DNA from: BOG-908 sp965198825
GTDB lineage: Bacteria; Pseudomonadota; Alphaproteobacteria; Acetobacterales; Acetobacteraceae
Direction: 5' to 3'
DNA length: 64,000 nucleotides
Assembly (NCBI GenBank): GCA_965198825.1
Contig: CBDAQB010000003.1
Coordinates: forward strand, 1,798,001-1,862,000
The translations under genes and the position numbers were made by a program. Below, one piece after another: positions 37,502-46,362 of this stretch. Numbering within the stretch: the stretch's first letter is position 1; every line of letters starts with the position of its first letter. Below the pieces are notes generated by a model. It saw nothing but the letters and a program-made list of their open reading frames with translations, made no database searches and was not told the DNA's origin.

Positions 37502-38507
37502 TTACAACATCCCGATCTGTTCCAGCCAAAGCTCGACGAGCAATGGCCACTTCCCAACGGGCTCGTCCTTGTGACGTAAGGCAAAGGCGTGCCCGCCCTT
37601 GGCGAAAAGATGGATCTCTGTCGACACGCCAACCTTTTCCAAGGCCATCGCATACATCAGGCTGTTGCAGATAGGATCGGTTTCATCGTTCCATGCCTGA
37701 GCAATGAAGGTCGGGGGCGCGGCTTTGGTGATAGGCAAGGTGGGGATCGAACGAGCCGTTAGCGCGACAGATATGACCTGGGTAGAGCGCGATGGCGAAA
37801 TCCGGTCGGCTGCTGACCTCGTCGATGGCATCGAGCGGGCGATAGGTAGAGGCCATGATGTTGCTGGTCTGCGCAACAAGATAACCGCCTGCCGACAAGC
37901 CCAGAACGCCGATGCGATGAGGATCGATGCCAAGTTCCTTCGCCCTGGACCGTACCAGTCGAATTGTGCGCTGCGCATCCTGCAACGCGCGCGGAATCTT
38001 GGGAGTGATCTGGCGTTGCAGCTTATCGTCCCAAAAGTCGTTGCTGCCTGGCACGCGGTATTTCGAGACGATGCACGTCACGCCTTTACTCGTCAGCCAC
38101 TCGCAAATTTCTGTACCTTCGACGCCGATGAAAATTTTTTGGAAGCCGCCGCCGGGAAATACGATCACAGCCGTACCCGTGTTGCGCGCCTTGGCAGGCA
38201 TGATTGTCATTGTCGGAACCGCGATGTTCAGGACGACATCCGACTTGCCGCCAGCAACACCGTCGTCGTCGCTTTGCAAGCTTTCCGGCGGTTGAGGCCT
38301 GAAAGTGCCATCGGGAGCAGAACCGGGCCAGATCGGCATCTGGTCGGATCCTGAGGGTGGCTGCCAAGCGCCTGTGCTTGCGACTGGCGGGTGATCCGCG
38401 GGCGAAGCGGAGCTTTTGGTTGGAGGGGTTGCCATTGCTGCGACGCCCGACACGCTCGACAGGGCCAATATCGTTATGAGGAAATGCCGAGCCAGCATGA
38501 TGAACAC
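37502..38507 (-). pseudogene. Frameshifted secreted alpha/beta hydrolase (acetyl xylan esterase-like)
   Basis: The first frame (from 38507 GTG or 38498 ATG) has a signal peptide and an esterase core: VIVFPGGGF (oxyanion), and VLGLSAGGYLV (nucleophile Ser). It stops at 37683. The continuation lies in another frame: PPTFIAQAWNDETDP and HLFAKGGHAFALR (catalytic Asp and His), ending at 37502. The shift falls around 37750-37770, consistent with one inserted base. The pattern is that of BD-FAE/acetyl xylan esterase-like enzymes that deacetylate polysaccharides. As it stands, the Ser and the Asp/His are in separate frames, so the gene is inactive unless the shift is an error. Confidence 0.8.
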
Positions 38508-38678
38508 CGCTGAGGAAAGTCAGTCTGCGATCGTCACTTAAGCCCTACTGTTTGTAGGTCGCAACGCTCTTTGGCATGCAACGCGGCGCCTATGACAATG
38601 ACCCTGATTACACTTTCGAGTAGGGGCGTTGTTCGCCAGCTTGGGTGTGGAGGATTGTTTGGCGCTCGGCTTTTGGCT

Positions 38679-38710
38679 GTGGTGCAATGCCAAAGAGCAT
38701 TGCACCCTAC
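38679..38710 (-). repeat. REP palindrome, copy B
   Basis: Same 32 bp as copy A at 35983, same orientation. The two copies bracket the frameshifted acyltransferase and hydrolase genes. Confidence 0.7.
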
Positions 38711-38777
38711 AATTGGTGTGAAGGTTTGACGGGCGACGGGTGTTAGAGCGCGACAGTTCGTGAGGCAGCCGAGAGTC

Positions 38778-38813
38778 GCAAAAGTTTTTTGGTTCTTTTT
38801 TTCAAAAAAGAAC
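38778..38813. repeat. AT-armed element, half copy (right arm only)
   Basis: Only the right arm is present: GCAAAAGTTTTTTGGTTC followed by the T7-C-A6 dyad. It lies just beyond the smpB stop. The left arm is missing, so either the element was truncated or the left half was lost with the decaying neighbour. Confidence 0.8.
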
Positions 38814-38831
38814 GCGCTTGCTTTCCTTGCC

Positions 38832-39320
38832 TTACCCTTTCTCCCGCATCAACCGAGCCTTGTCCCGCGCCCAATCACGATCGGCGATGGCGTGGCGTTT
38901 GTCGGTTTTGTTGCGGCCTTGGCCGACGCCGATGGTGACTTTGGCCATGCCTTTTTCGTTGAAGTGGATGTCGAGGGGGACGAGGGTGTAGCCGTTTCGG
39001 GCGACTGCGCCGAGGACGTTGTCCACTTGTTTCTTGTGCAGGAGGAGTTTGCGGGGGGCTCGGGGTTCGAAGCGGGAGAGGATGCCGGCCTGGTATTCGG
39101 GGATGTAGCAATTGAAGAGGTAGACTTCGCCGTTGCGTTCGCCGGCCCAGGCTTCGGTGATGGTGGCGCGGCCGTGGCGCAGGCTTTTGACTTCGGGGCC
39201 GATGAGGACGATGCCGGCTTCGAGGGTTTCCTTGATGGTGTAGTCGAAGCGGGCCTTGCGGTTCTGGGCGGCGATGCCGTGCGAGATCAGGCCTGACTTC
39301 TTCTTGGTTTTATCGGCCAC
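38832..39320 (-). CDS. smpB: SsrA-binding protein SmpB
   Basis: A 162-residue tmRNA-binding protein required for trans-translation of stalled ribosomes. Conserved pieces include AAQNRKARFDYTIKETLEAG, LIGPEVKSLRHGRATITEAW, LFNCYIPEY and the basic tail KTDKRHAIADRDWARDKARL. The start overlaps the end of dapA by 11 bp, so the two are co-transcribed. Confidence 0.97.
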   Translation of the reverse strand: MADKTKKKSGLISHGIAAQNRKARFDYTIKETLEAGIVLIGPEVKSLRHGRATITEAWAGERNGEVYLFNCYIPEYQAGILSRFEPRAPRKLLLHKKQVDNVLGAVARNGYTLVPLDIHFNEKGMAKVTIGVGQGRNKTDKRHAIADRDWARDKARLMREKG

Positions 39321-40227
39321 TTTGATGAGTGTCCTGGCTGTGCTGGCCGGGGTTCAGCAGGCCGAGTGCGTTCATGGCGTCGCGCATGCGCTGGGCGTGG
39401 GCTTCGCCGATGGGGGCGAGCGGGAGGCGGCAGTGGGCGCTGGTGTGGCCCAGCAGGTGGGCGGCGTATTTGACCGGCACGGGGTTGCTGTCGGCGAACA
39501 TCGCGTCGTGCAAAGGGAGGAGACGGTCCTGCAGGGCGATGGCGTCGGCGATGCGGCCTTCGCGCCAGGCGATGTGGACGTCGGCGCAGAGGCGCGGGGC
39601 GACGTTGGCGGTGACGGAGATGCAGCCGTGGCCGCCGGCGGCGAGGAAGCTCAGGACGGTGTGGTCTTCGCCGGAGAGCTGGATGAAGTTGCGGCCGCAG
39701 GCGGCGCGTGTGTGGAGCGGGCGCGCGAGGTTTGCTGTCGCGTCCTTGACGCCGACGATGAGCTTGTGCGCGGCGAGGCGCGCCATGGTTTCGACGCTCA
39801 TGTCGATGACGCTGCGGCCTGGGATGTTGTAGACGATGAGCGGCAGGCCGGCGGCTTCGGCGATGGTGTGGAAATGCAGGAAGAGGCCCTGCTGGCTCGG
39901 CTTGTTGTAGTAGGGGGTGACGACCATGGCGGCGTCCGCGCCGACGCGCTTGGCGTGCTGGGCGAGCGAGACGGCTTCGGCGGTGCTGTTGGAGCCGGCG
40001 CCGGCGATGACGGGGACGCGGTGGTTGGCGACTTCGACGGCGATTTCGACGGCGCGTCGGTGCTCGGCGTGGCTGAGGGTTGGGCTTTCGCCTGTGGTGC
40101 CGACGGGGACGAGGCCTTCGGTGCCGTTGTCGATCTGCCAGGCGACGAATTTGGCGAAGGCCTGTTCGTCGAAGCTGCCGTCGTCGCGCATAGGGGAGAT
40201 CAGGGCAGTGAGCGATCCCTGAAACAT
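39310..40227 (-). CDS. dapA: 4-hydroxy-tetrahydrodipicolinate synthase
   Basis: A 305-residue lyase of the DapA family that condenses pyruvate and aspartate semialdehyde in lysine and peptidoglycan precursor synthesis. Active-site residues are present: GTTGES loop, Tyr133 in IVYNIPGR and Schiff-base Lys161 in VGVKDAT. dapA-smpB adjacency is common in alphaproteobacteria. Confidence 0.95.
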   Translation of the reverse strand: MFQGSLTALISPMRDDGSFDEQAFAKFVAWQIDNGTEGLVPVGTTGESPTLSHAEHRRAVEIAVEVANHRVPVIAGAGSNSTAEAVSLAQHAKRVGADAAMVVTPYYNKPSQQGLFLHFHTIAEAAGLPLIVYNIPGRSVIDMSVETMARLAAHKLIVGVKDATANLARPLHTRAACGRNFIQLSGEDHTVLSFLAAGGHGCISVTANVAPRLCADVHIAWREGRIADAIALQDRLLPLHDAMFADSNPVPVKYAAHLLGHTSAHCRLPLAPIGEAHAQRMRDAMNALGLLNPGQHSQDTHQSGR

Positions 40228-40338
40228 GGGAGTGACTTTCGTCTGTGAACCAGAGGGGTCGGGTGGGGGAGCAACCTAGGGATGGCGGCCGCTGGTCGCA
40301 AGCTTGCGCCGGGCGCGGGCTGCGGTAGGAGGGCTGGC

Positions 40339-42249
40339 ATGACGCATCGCCTTCCCTGGCTAGCCTTGCTGTTTGGAGTTGTGGGTGGCGTCGCGGCAGC
40401 AGCGCCGCCGCCGGCGACGCCGATGCTGGCGGCCTTGAGGAGCGGCGACTGGGCGGCGGCGAGCGGGTTGGCGGCGCAGTCGGGCGATCCCCGGCTGGCG
40501 GGCGACCTGGTGCGATTCATACGCCTGCTCAGGCCGGGCCAGGGCGACGCTGACGAGATCGTCGCCTTCATGGAAGGACACCCGACGTGGCCTGACCGGC
40601 CTGTGCTGCTGAAGCGGCTTGGCGAGGCGGTGATGGATGATCCGGACGACGAGCGGGTGCTGCCGGTGTGCCAGAGCCAGCATTTCGCCGCCTCGCCTTT
40701 GTCGCGCTGTGCGAGGGCGTTCGACACCGCGGGGCGGCACGCAGAGGCGGCGGAGGCGGCGCGGCTGGCCTGGACAAACGGCATCGTCGATCCGGGCGAG
40801 GAGAGTGCGTTCATTGCCCGCTGGTCGGCTGTGCTGACACCGGCGGACGAGTGGCGGCGGTTCCAGTTCCTGGCGGATACGAACGCGGCGGCGGCGGCGC
40901 GCGAGATCATGCGGCTCGATGCCGATCATCGGCTGGCTGCGATGGCGCGGCTGGCCTGGAAGCATGATGAGCCGGATGCGTTGTCGCGGCTGGCGCTGGT
41001 TCCAGAGGCGTTGCGCAGCGATCCGGCGCTGATCCTGGAGAATGCCCGCAGCTTAAGGCGCACCGGCGCGCTTCCGGCCGCGGTGGCGTTGTGGCGGGCG
41101 GCCGGCGTGAATGCGGAGAAGGCCGTTGCGGTGGAGGCGCGCGGGCCGTTCTGGGCGGAGCGCGATGCGCTTTGCCGCAAGCTGCTGCTGGCTGGCGGCA
41201 GCGATGCCGATGCGGCTTATCTCGCGGATGACGCGCTGGTGGGGGGCGACCAGGCGGTGGATGCGCTGTTCCTCGGCGGCTGGATTGCGCTGCGCCGGCT
41301 GCATGATGCGCCGGGTGCGGCCGCGAAATTCACGGCGCTGGCGGCGCGTTCGCATTCCGCCATTACGCAGGGGCGCGCGCATTACTGGCTCGCGCGGGCG
41401 CTGAAGGAGCAGGGGCACGATGCGGAGGCGCACGAGCAGTTTGCGCTTGCGGCGCGTTGGCCCACGAGTTTTTACGGACAGGAGGCGGCGCGTGCGCTGG
41501 GCGATGCGAGTGCTGGTCAGCACGGGCTTGCCGATCCTGGTTGGACGCCCGCTCAGGCTTCCTCGTTCGCAAGTCAGGAGTTTGCGCGCGCGTCGGCGTT
41601 GCTGGTGGGTTGGGGCGACTCGCTGAGCGCGAAGGATTTCCTGCTTCATTTGGCCGAGCTGGTGCCTGATGAGGCGGCGCGGTCTTGGGAGGCGCATTTT
41701 GCACTCCGCCTGGGCTTGCCAGATGTGGCGGTGCAGATCGCACGGTCGATGGGGCGGTCGGGGGTGATGCTGCCCGATGCGGGGTGGCCGGTGCCGGCGG
41801 ATGTGTCGGCCCAGGTTTCCGAGGGCGATCAGCCGTTGATCCTGGCCATCATGCGTCAGGAGAGCAATTTCGACGCGTCCGTCACCAGTCATGCTGGGGC
41901 GCGCGGGCTGATGCAGGTGATGCCGGCGACGGCGCGCACGCTGTCTGGCGGGAGCGCCGATTTGTTCGACCCGGTGGTGAATGCGCGTATCGGCAGCGCC
42001 TATTTTCAGCATTTGCAGGAGCAGTTTCCGGGCAACACGGCGGCGGCGGTAGCGGCGTATAATGCGGGGCCGAACCGGGTGCGCGCGTGGCTGGCTTCGA
42101 ATGGTCCAGGGAGCGACCAGGCGGGTGAAATCGATTGGATCGAATTGATACCGTTCTTCGAGACGCGCAACTATGTGGAGCGGGTTCTGGAGGGTGAGAC
42201 GATCTATGCCGGCAAGGCGGCGGCGGCGAAGTCTGCGAAGACGCCATGA
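40339..42249 (+). CDS. slt: Soluble lytic murein transglycosylase
   Basis: A 636-residue exported Slt70-like enzyme. ATG 40339 has AGGAGG 6 bp upstream and begins the signal peptide (THRLPWLALLFGVVGGVAAA). A long alpha-helical ring domain (~30-480) precedes the catalytic domain: IMRQESNFD (catalytic Glu508), GLMQVMPATA, AYNAGPNRV. It cleaves peptidoglycan with formation of 1,6-anhydro-muramic acid. Divergent from dapA. Its stop overlaps the next start (ATGA). Confidence 0.92.
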   Translation: MTHRLPWLALLFGVVGGVAAAAPPPATPMLAALRSGDWAAASGLAAQSGDPRLAGDLVRFIRLLRPGQGDADEIVAFMEGHPTWPDRPVLLKRLGEAVMDDPDDERVLPVCQSQHFAASPLSRCARAFDTAGRHAEAAEAARLAWTNGIVDPGEESAFIARWSAVLTPADEWRRFQFLADTNAAAAAREIMRLDADHRLAAMARLAWKHDEPDALSRLALVPEALRSDPALILENARSLRRTGALPAAVALWRAAGVNAEKAVAVEARGPFWAERDALCRKLLLAGGSDADAAYLADDALVGGDQAVDALFLGGWIALRRLHDAPGAAAKFTALAARSHSAITQGRAHYWLARALKEQGHDAEAHEQFALAARWPTSFYGQEAARALGDASAGQHGLADPGWTPAQASSFASQEFARASALLVGWGDSLSAKDFLLHLAELVPDEAARSWEAHFALRLGLPDVAVQIARSMGRSGVMLPDAGWPVPADVSAQVSEGDQPLILAIMRQESNFDASVTSHAGARGLMQVMPATARTLSGGSADLFDPVVNARIGSAYFQHLQEQFPGNTAAAVAAYNAGPNRVRAWLASNGPGSDQAGEIDWIELIPFFETRNYVERVLEGETIYAGKAAAAKSAKTP

Positions 42250-43559
42250 GCCCTGAGGAGGAGGCCTCCGCGGCGCGGCATCGGCGGCCGCGTAGCAGCC
42301 ATGCCGCGTGGAGCCCTGCGGCCGACCGGCGTAGTCCTGTCGAGATCCTGGCGGCGCAGGGCAGGACACGCATTCCCGAGTTGTTGCCTTTGCGCATGTC
42401 GCGGATGAGGCAGTCTGCTTTCGCGTTCCTGCGTGGGGCGGCGGCCATCATGGCGGCGGACCTCGGCAGCCAGCCGGATACGGGGCTTCGGGTGCAGCTG
42501 TGCGGCGATGCGCATCTTGCGAACTTCGGCAGCTTCGCCTCGCCGGAGGGCCGTCCGGTGTTCGACGTGAACGATTTCGACGAGACGCTGCCTGGACCTT
42601 TCGAGTGGGACGTGAAGCGGCTTGCTGCCAGCCTGGTCGTTGCCGGCCGGGAGCGCGAGCTGTCGAATGGCGAATGCCGCGGCCTTGCTGCCGCGTGCGC
42701 CAAGGCGTACCGGCGGCAGATGCATCGGATGGCGGAGATGGCGCCGCTCGAGGCCTGGCTTGCGCGCATCGATCTTGCTGCTGCCGTGGAGAACATCGAC
42801 AGCGGCAAGTTGCGTCGGCGGATCGAGACGCATTTGCGTGCGGCGCGCGAGGCGGCGGAGGCGCATTTCGGGATCGTTGCGACGGATGCCGAGGAGGCGG
42901 CCGGCGTTTCCATTCAGGACCGCGGGCAGACGCGTCATCTGCCGGGCTATGCGCCGGCGATCGATGCGGTGGTGGCCGCCTATCCCGCGAGCCTGCCGCC
43001 GCATGTCGCCCCGCTGCTCGGCCGCTACCGGATAGCGGACCGCGCCTTCAAGGTGGTGGGGGTGGGCTCAGTCGGCACGTTTTGCGCCATTGCGCTGATG
43101 GCGTCGGACCGGGGCGCACCGTTGTTGCTCCAGGTGAAGGAGGCGAAGGAGAGTGTGCTGGCGCCGTTTGCCGGCGCCTCGGCCTATGCGAACCAGGGCG
43201 AGCGGGTGGTTGCTGGACAGCGCTTGGTGCAGGCGGAGAGCGACGTTTTTCTGGGTTATGCGCCGGCGATGATCGACGGCCGTTTCTTCTATGTGCGCAG
43301 AGTGAAAGATACGCGGCTGGCGGACCTGGGCATCAGGCTCGAGGCGGGCGCCCTGCCCTTCACCGCCATGCTGTGCGGCCGGACTCTGGCACGCGCGCAT
43401 GGCCGCACAGGACGCGCGCCTGCCATCGCCGCCTACCTTGGGCATGGCGATTCGTTTGATGAAGCGGTCACGTCTTTTGCCGATCTTTACGCGGACCAGA
43501 ACGAGGCCGATTTCCGCGTGTTTGCGGCGGCGGTGGATGCGGGTTTTGAAGGTGTCTGA
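42246..43559 (+). CDS. DUF2252 family protein
   Basis: A 437-residue protein of the DUF2252 family, distantly kinase-like. Diagnostic stretch near residues 80-125: LCGDAHLANFGSFASPEGRP, then FDVNDFDETLPGPFEWDVKR. Earlier SRMRQSAFAFLRGAAAIMA also fits. The GDAHxxNFG and DxNDFDE elements recall the catalytic and metal loops of aminoglycoside-phosphotransferase-like kinases, but the substrate is unknown. It overlaps slt by 4 bp and the following gene by 1 bp, so the three are translationally coupled. Confidence 0.88.
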   Translation: MSPEEEASAARHRRPRSSHAAWSPAADRRSPVEILAAQGRTRIPELLPLRMSRMRQSAFAFLRGAAAIMAADLGSQPDTGLRVQLCGDAHLANFGSFASPEGRPVFDVNDFDETLPGPFEWDVKRLAASLVVAGRERELSNGECRGLAAACAKAYRRQMHRMAEMAPLEAWLARIDLAAAVENIDSGKLRRRIETHLRAAREAAEAHFGIVATDAEEAAGVSIQDRGQTRHLPGYAPAIDAVVAAYPASLPPHVAPLLGRYRIADRAFKVVGVGSVGTFCAIALMASDRGAPLLLQVKEAKESVLAPFAGASAYANQGERVVAGQRLVQAESDVFLGYAPAMIDGRFFYVRRVKDTRLADLGIRLEAGALPFTAMLCGRTLARAHGRTGRAPAIAAYLGHGDSFDEAVTSFADLYADQNEADFRVFAAAVDAGFEGV

Positions 43560-44053
43560 TGCTGTCTGACGAGATAGTCGCGCAAGCGGCAAGCGTGCTC
43601 GGCGTTTTGCGTGCGCGGGGGTGGCGTGCTGCGACGGCGGAAAGCTGTACGGGGGGGCTTATCGCCGCGGCCCTCACGCATCACGCAGGATCATCGGACG
43701 TGGTGGACCGCGGGTTCGTTACGTATTCAAATGCCGCGAAGACCGATCTGGTCGGCGTGCCGGCTGATCTCATTGCGGCGCATGGCGCCGTCAGTGAAGC
43801 GGTGGCGCGGGAGATGGCGCGAGGGGCGCTGGCGCGGTCCGATGCCGATGTTGCAGTCTCGGTCACGGGTATTGCCGGGCCTGGCGGCGGTAGCGACGAA
43901 AAGCCGGTCGGGCTCGTGTGGTTCGGCTGCGCCTGGCGGCAGGGAAAACTGCTGAGCCGAAAAGAGGTCTTTGCCGGCGACCGCGCCGCAGTACGTGCCC
44001 AGGCGGTCGGGGTAGCGCTGACTCTTCTGGCGTCGATGCCGCCGGAAAATTGA
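43559..44053 (+). CDS. pncC: CinA C-terminal domain protein (nicotinamide-nucleotide amidase)
   Basis: A 164-residue CinA-C family enzyme, which deamidates NMN in the pyridine nucleotide cycle. Motifs: AESCTGGLIAAALT, FVTYSNAAKTDLVGV, VSVTGIAGPGGGS with the catalytic Ser region, and KPVGLVWFG. Full length for a stand-alone PncC without the COG1058 domain. Its ATG overlaps the previous stop (TGATG). Confidence 0.9.
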   Translation: MLSDEIVAQAASVLGVLRARGWRAATAESCTGGLIAAALTHHAGSSDVVDRGFVTYSNAAKTDLVGVPADLIAAHGAVSEAVAREMARGALARSDADVAVSVTGIAGPGGGSDEKPVGLVWFGCAWRQGKLLSRKEVFAGDRAAVRAQAVGVALTLLASMPPEN

Positions 44054-44064
44054 GGTCCGCTCGC

Positions 44065-44304
44065 GTGGATCGGCTCACCCTCTTCGGACTGTTCGCAGTC
44101 TCGGCCATGCTCATCAGCTATGCCTTCGAGGCCCGAAGCGTCTGGTTCATCCTCGCCTTCGCGTTCGCTTGCGCACTCGGTTCGATCTACGGGTTCCTGC
44201 AAGGCGCCTGGCCCTTCGGCGCCGTGGAAGCGGTCTGGAGCCTGGTCGCCGCCAACCGGTTCCGCTTGGCGCGGCAATCCAGGCACGCTAATCCGCAGGT
44301 CTGA
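44065..44304 (+). CDS. Small conserved membrane protein
   Basis: A 79-residue protein from GTG 44065, with GAGG overlapping the pncC stop. It has two or three helices: LTLFGLFAVSAMLISYAFEA, SVWFILAFAFACALGSIYGF and a WPFGAVEAVWSLVAANRF end. This pattern recurs in small alphaproteobacterial membrane proteins of unknown function. It lies 11 bp after pncC in the same run. Confidence 0.7.
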   Translation: MDRLTLFGLFAVSAMLISYAFEARSVWFILAFAFACALGSIYGFLQGAWPFGAVEAVWSLVAANRFRLARQSRHANPQV

Positions 44305-44315
44305 AGGAGACATCG

Positions 44316-44699
44316 ATGAAGAAGCTGCTGGCCGCTGCCTGCCTCGCCTCACTGCTGACAGCGACGAGCCAAGCCTCGGCGGATGCGCCCTGCGTCGTGG
44401 AAAAACCCGACGCCACCGGCAAGATCGTCATTACCGCTCACGTCCCCTCGGTGCTACCCGTGTGCTACGCCTTCGTGCCAGCCGCAGGACAGCAGGCGAC
44501 GATCGGGATCACCGAAGGCGACACGATGGGCTTCGGGCTGGAGGAGATCAACGCCGACGGCTCGACACGCGCACTGGGCGACAATCATCACAGCACCAGC
44601 TTTACGACGGACGCGCAGACGTATCATGTGCTCGCCGGACCGGCGAGCGCCAAGGCCGATATTTCGCATGAGTTTACGCTGACGATCAGTTTGAAGTGA
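44316..44699 (+). CDS. Hypothetical secreted protein
   Basis: A 127-residue exported protein with signal peptide MKKLLAAACLASLLTATSQA and AGGAG before the ATG. The mature part has two Cys (CVVEK, VCYAFV), possibly a disulfide, and looks like a compact beta-sandwich (GKIVITAHVPSVLPVCYAFV). No family recognised. It is 11 bp after the preceding small membrane protein gene. Confidence 0.65.
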   Translation: MKKLLAAACLASLLTATSQASADAPCVVEKPDATGKIVITAHVPSVLPVCYAFVPAAGQQATIGITEGDTMGFGLEEINADGSTRALGDNHHSTSFTTDAQTYHVLAGPASAKADISHEFTLTISLK

Positions 44700-44705
44700 G
44701 ACAGC

Positions 44706-44822
44706 ATCTTCTTTTTTGAAAAAAAAGAAGCAAAAAACTCTTATTCGTTTGGGCTCGGCACATCCTCAAGCCCGGCCCAAACTCGCAAAAGTTTTTTGCT
44801 TCTTTTTTTCAAAAAAGAAGAT
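44706..44822. repeat. AT-armed inverted-repeat element, copy 6
   Basis: Arms ATCTTCTTTTTTG..AAAAAAAAGAAG and GCTTCTTTTTTTC..AAAAAAGAAG around CTCGGCACATCCTCAAGCCC. It sits between the convergent ends of the secreted protein gene and the 465-residue unknown. Confidence 0.85.
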
Positions 44823-44827
44823 GCTTT

Positions 44828-46225
44828 CTACCCTTTTACTCCCTTGATATCGGCAAGCTTCATCTCATTGATCCCGCCATTCTGCAACGCACCACGCGCC
44901 CGGAACGGACTTTCATCGTCTTCGGTTGCCCATTGCTTGAAGGTGCACACACCGAAATCCTTGCTGAAGAAACCGTATTTATCCTCGACCGTGATGAGCA
45001 TGAGCCGGTTCTTGTTGCCTGATTTCACCAGGACCACGCGCTCGCCTGGTTCCAGCACTGGATCGGGTACGTGCGAGCCCTTGAAGTCGGCCATGGTGAG
45101 ATGGTCACGCGCCATTTTTACTGCGGTCTCCAGCATGTCTGGGGTGACCCATTTTACGAAGCCCCACTGCGGCTTATCAGGTGCGCCCAGGCCGGTCATG
45201 GTGATCTTGCTGACATGCGCGTACATCTCACGGCTGCCGTATTTGATGGCTGCTATTTCATCGAGGCCGTAGGTCTGCGTGAACTCTGAGCCGCCGAGGA
45301 ATAGTTCCTGGCCGTGTTCGACGATGGCGTCGTTCAATTCGCTGAGCATGTCATCGACCTGCTGCGCGATGGCCGCCTCGTAGCTCTTCTGCAGCTTCAT
45401 GTGGAAGAGATTGTAATAGCCTACGGCGGCGCTGAAGCTTTTGGTGTTGAGAATGACGTCGGTGAGGTTGTGCATGGAGTTGTTGGCGGATTCCACCAGC
45501 GCATCGAGGTAGGAGTCGATGGCCTTGTTCTTGTCTGAGTTGGCAGCGAACTTGACCGATTTGTCCTTCAGCTTTTCGACGCCTGCATCGAGCGCGGACT
45601 TGGCTTTTCCTGCATCGAAAGTCTCGGCGAGCTTGCCGATCTGCTCGGAGGCGACGATGTTGAAGGCGCGGTCGGCGGCTTTGGCGCCGGCGGGGCCGAA
45701 CTTCTTCTCGAGCGCGGGCGCGGCGTCGGCGATGATGCCGCCGAGATGGTTGAGGAGGCTCTGGCCGCTGAGGCCGGCCGCGGCGGCTTCCACGATGGGC
45801 CCCGCAGGCAGCAGCGCGACCGTCATGACGACGGTCATGAGGAATTCCTTCTGCTCCTTCTCTTCGGCTGCCTGCGCCTGCTTCTTTTTCCTGACGACTT
45901 CGACGGCGGTCAGGAAGTCGGTCCTGGCATTCTGCGTCTGCTCGACGGTGAATTGTTGCAGCTTCGGCAAGGCGATCGTCTCGATCGCGAGCTGGACTTC
46001 CGGGGCATCGAACGGGTTGCTCTGATGGCCGGTGGGGCCTTCGGGCTTCTTCGCCTCGCCACCGCCGCCCGGTGCGCCACCTGGCGCGCCATGTGGAGCG
46101 CCACCGGGAGCGCCGTGGCTGGCCGTGTCGAAGCCGAGCGCCGACTTCAGCCAGGCGTCATAGACGTCCGCCGTGCCGCTCGCACTCTCTTCCGTCACGG
46201 CCGCTTCAGTGACATGCGTATCCAC
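44828..46225 (-). CDS. Large hypothetical protein, unrecognised
   Basis: A 465-residue protein starting at GTG 46225, 7 bp after AGGAG. Residues ~37-62 form a His/Gly/Ala/Pro repeat (HGAPGGAPHGAPGGAPGGGG). A Lys/Gln/Glu-rich coiled-coil-like stretch (VVRKKKQAQAAEEKEQKEF) leads into a hydrophobic region (FLMTVVMTVALLPAGPIVEA), then long helices with little homology (SYLDALVESANNSMHNLTDV). The C-terminal ~130 residues look globular (WGFVKWVTPDMLETAVKMAR and GERVVLVKSGNKNRLMLITV). No signal peptide. The flexible N-terminus plus helical core resembles some cargo or toxin-like proteins, but no domain is named. Function unknown. Confidence 0.75.
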   Translation of the reverse strand: MDTHVTEAAVTEESASGTADVYDAWLKSALGFDTASHGAPGGAPHGAPGGAPGGGGEAKKPEGPTGHQSNPFDAPEVQLAIETIALPKLQQFTVEQTQNARTDFLTAVEVVRKKKQAQAAEEKEQKEFLMTVVMTVALLPAGPIVEAAAAGLSGQSLLNHLGGIIADAAPALEKKFGPAGAKAADRAFNIVASEQIGKLAETFDAGKAKSALDAGVEKLKDKSVKFAANSDKNKAIDSYLDALVESANNSMHNLTDVILNTKSFSAAVGYYNLFHMKLQKSYEAAIAQQVDDMLSELNDAIVEHGQELFLGGSEFTQTYGLDEIAAIKYGSREMYAHVSKITMTGLGAPDKPQWGFVKWVTPDMLETAVKMARDHLTMADFKGSHVPDPVLEPGERVVLVKSGNKNRLMLITVEDKYGFFSKDFGVCTFKQWATEDDESPFRARGALQNGGINEMKLADIKGVKG

Positions 46226-46236
46226 GCGGTAGCTCC

Positions 46237-46287
46237 TGTCAGGCCATCGTACTTGTCAGGCCACCGTACTTGTCAGGCCATCGTACT
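46237..46287 (-). repeat. Three tandem 17-bp repeats at divergent promoter
   Basis: TGTCAGGCCATCGTACT repeats three times without gaps (46237, 46254, 46271); the middle copy has one C for T. The array begins 12 bp upstream of the unknown gene's start and overlaps its ribosome site; the ppc-like start is 75 bp the other way. It looks like a multi-site operator or a slippage repeat. Confidence 0.85.
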
Positions 46288-46362
46288 TAAGCCTAGGCGA
46301 CCCGGACCGATTTGTCTGCGGGTTCCCGATGCACGTGGCACGGGTGATGCTAGACATCGGCC

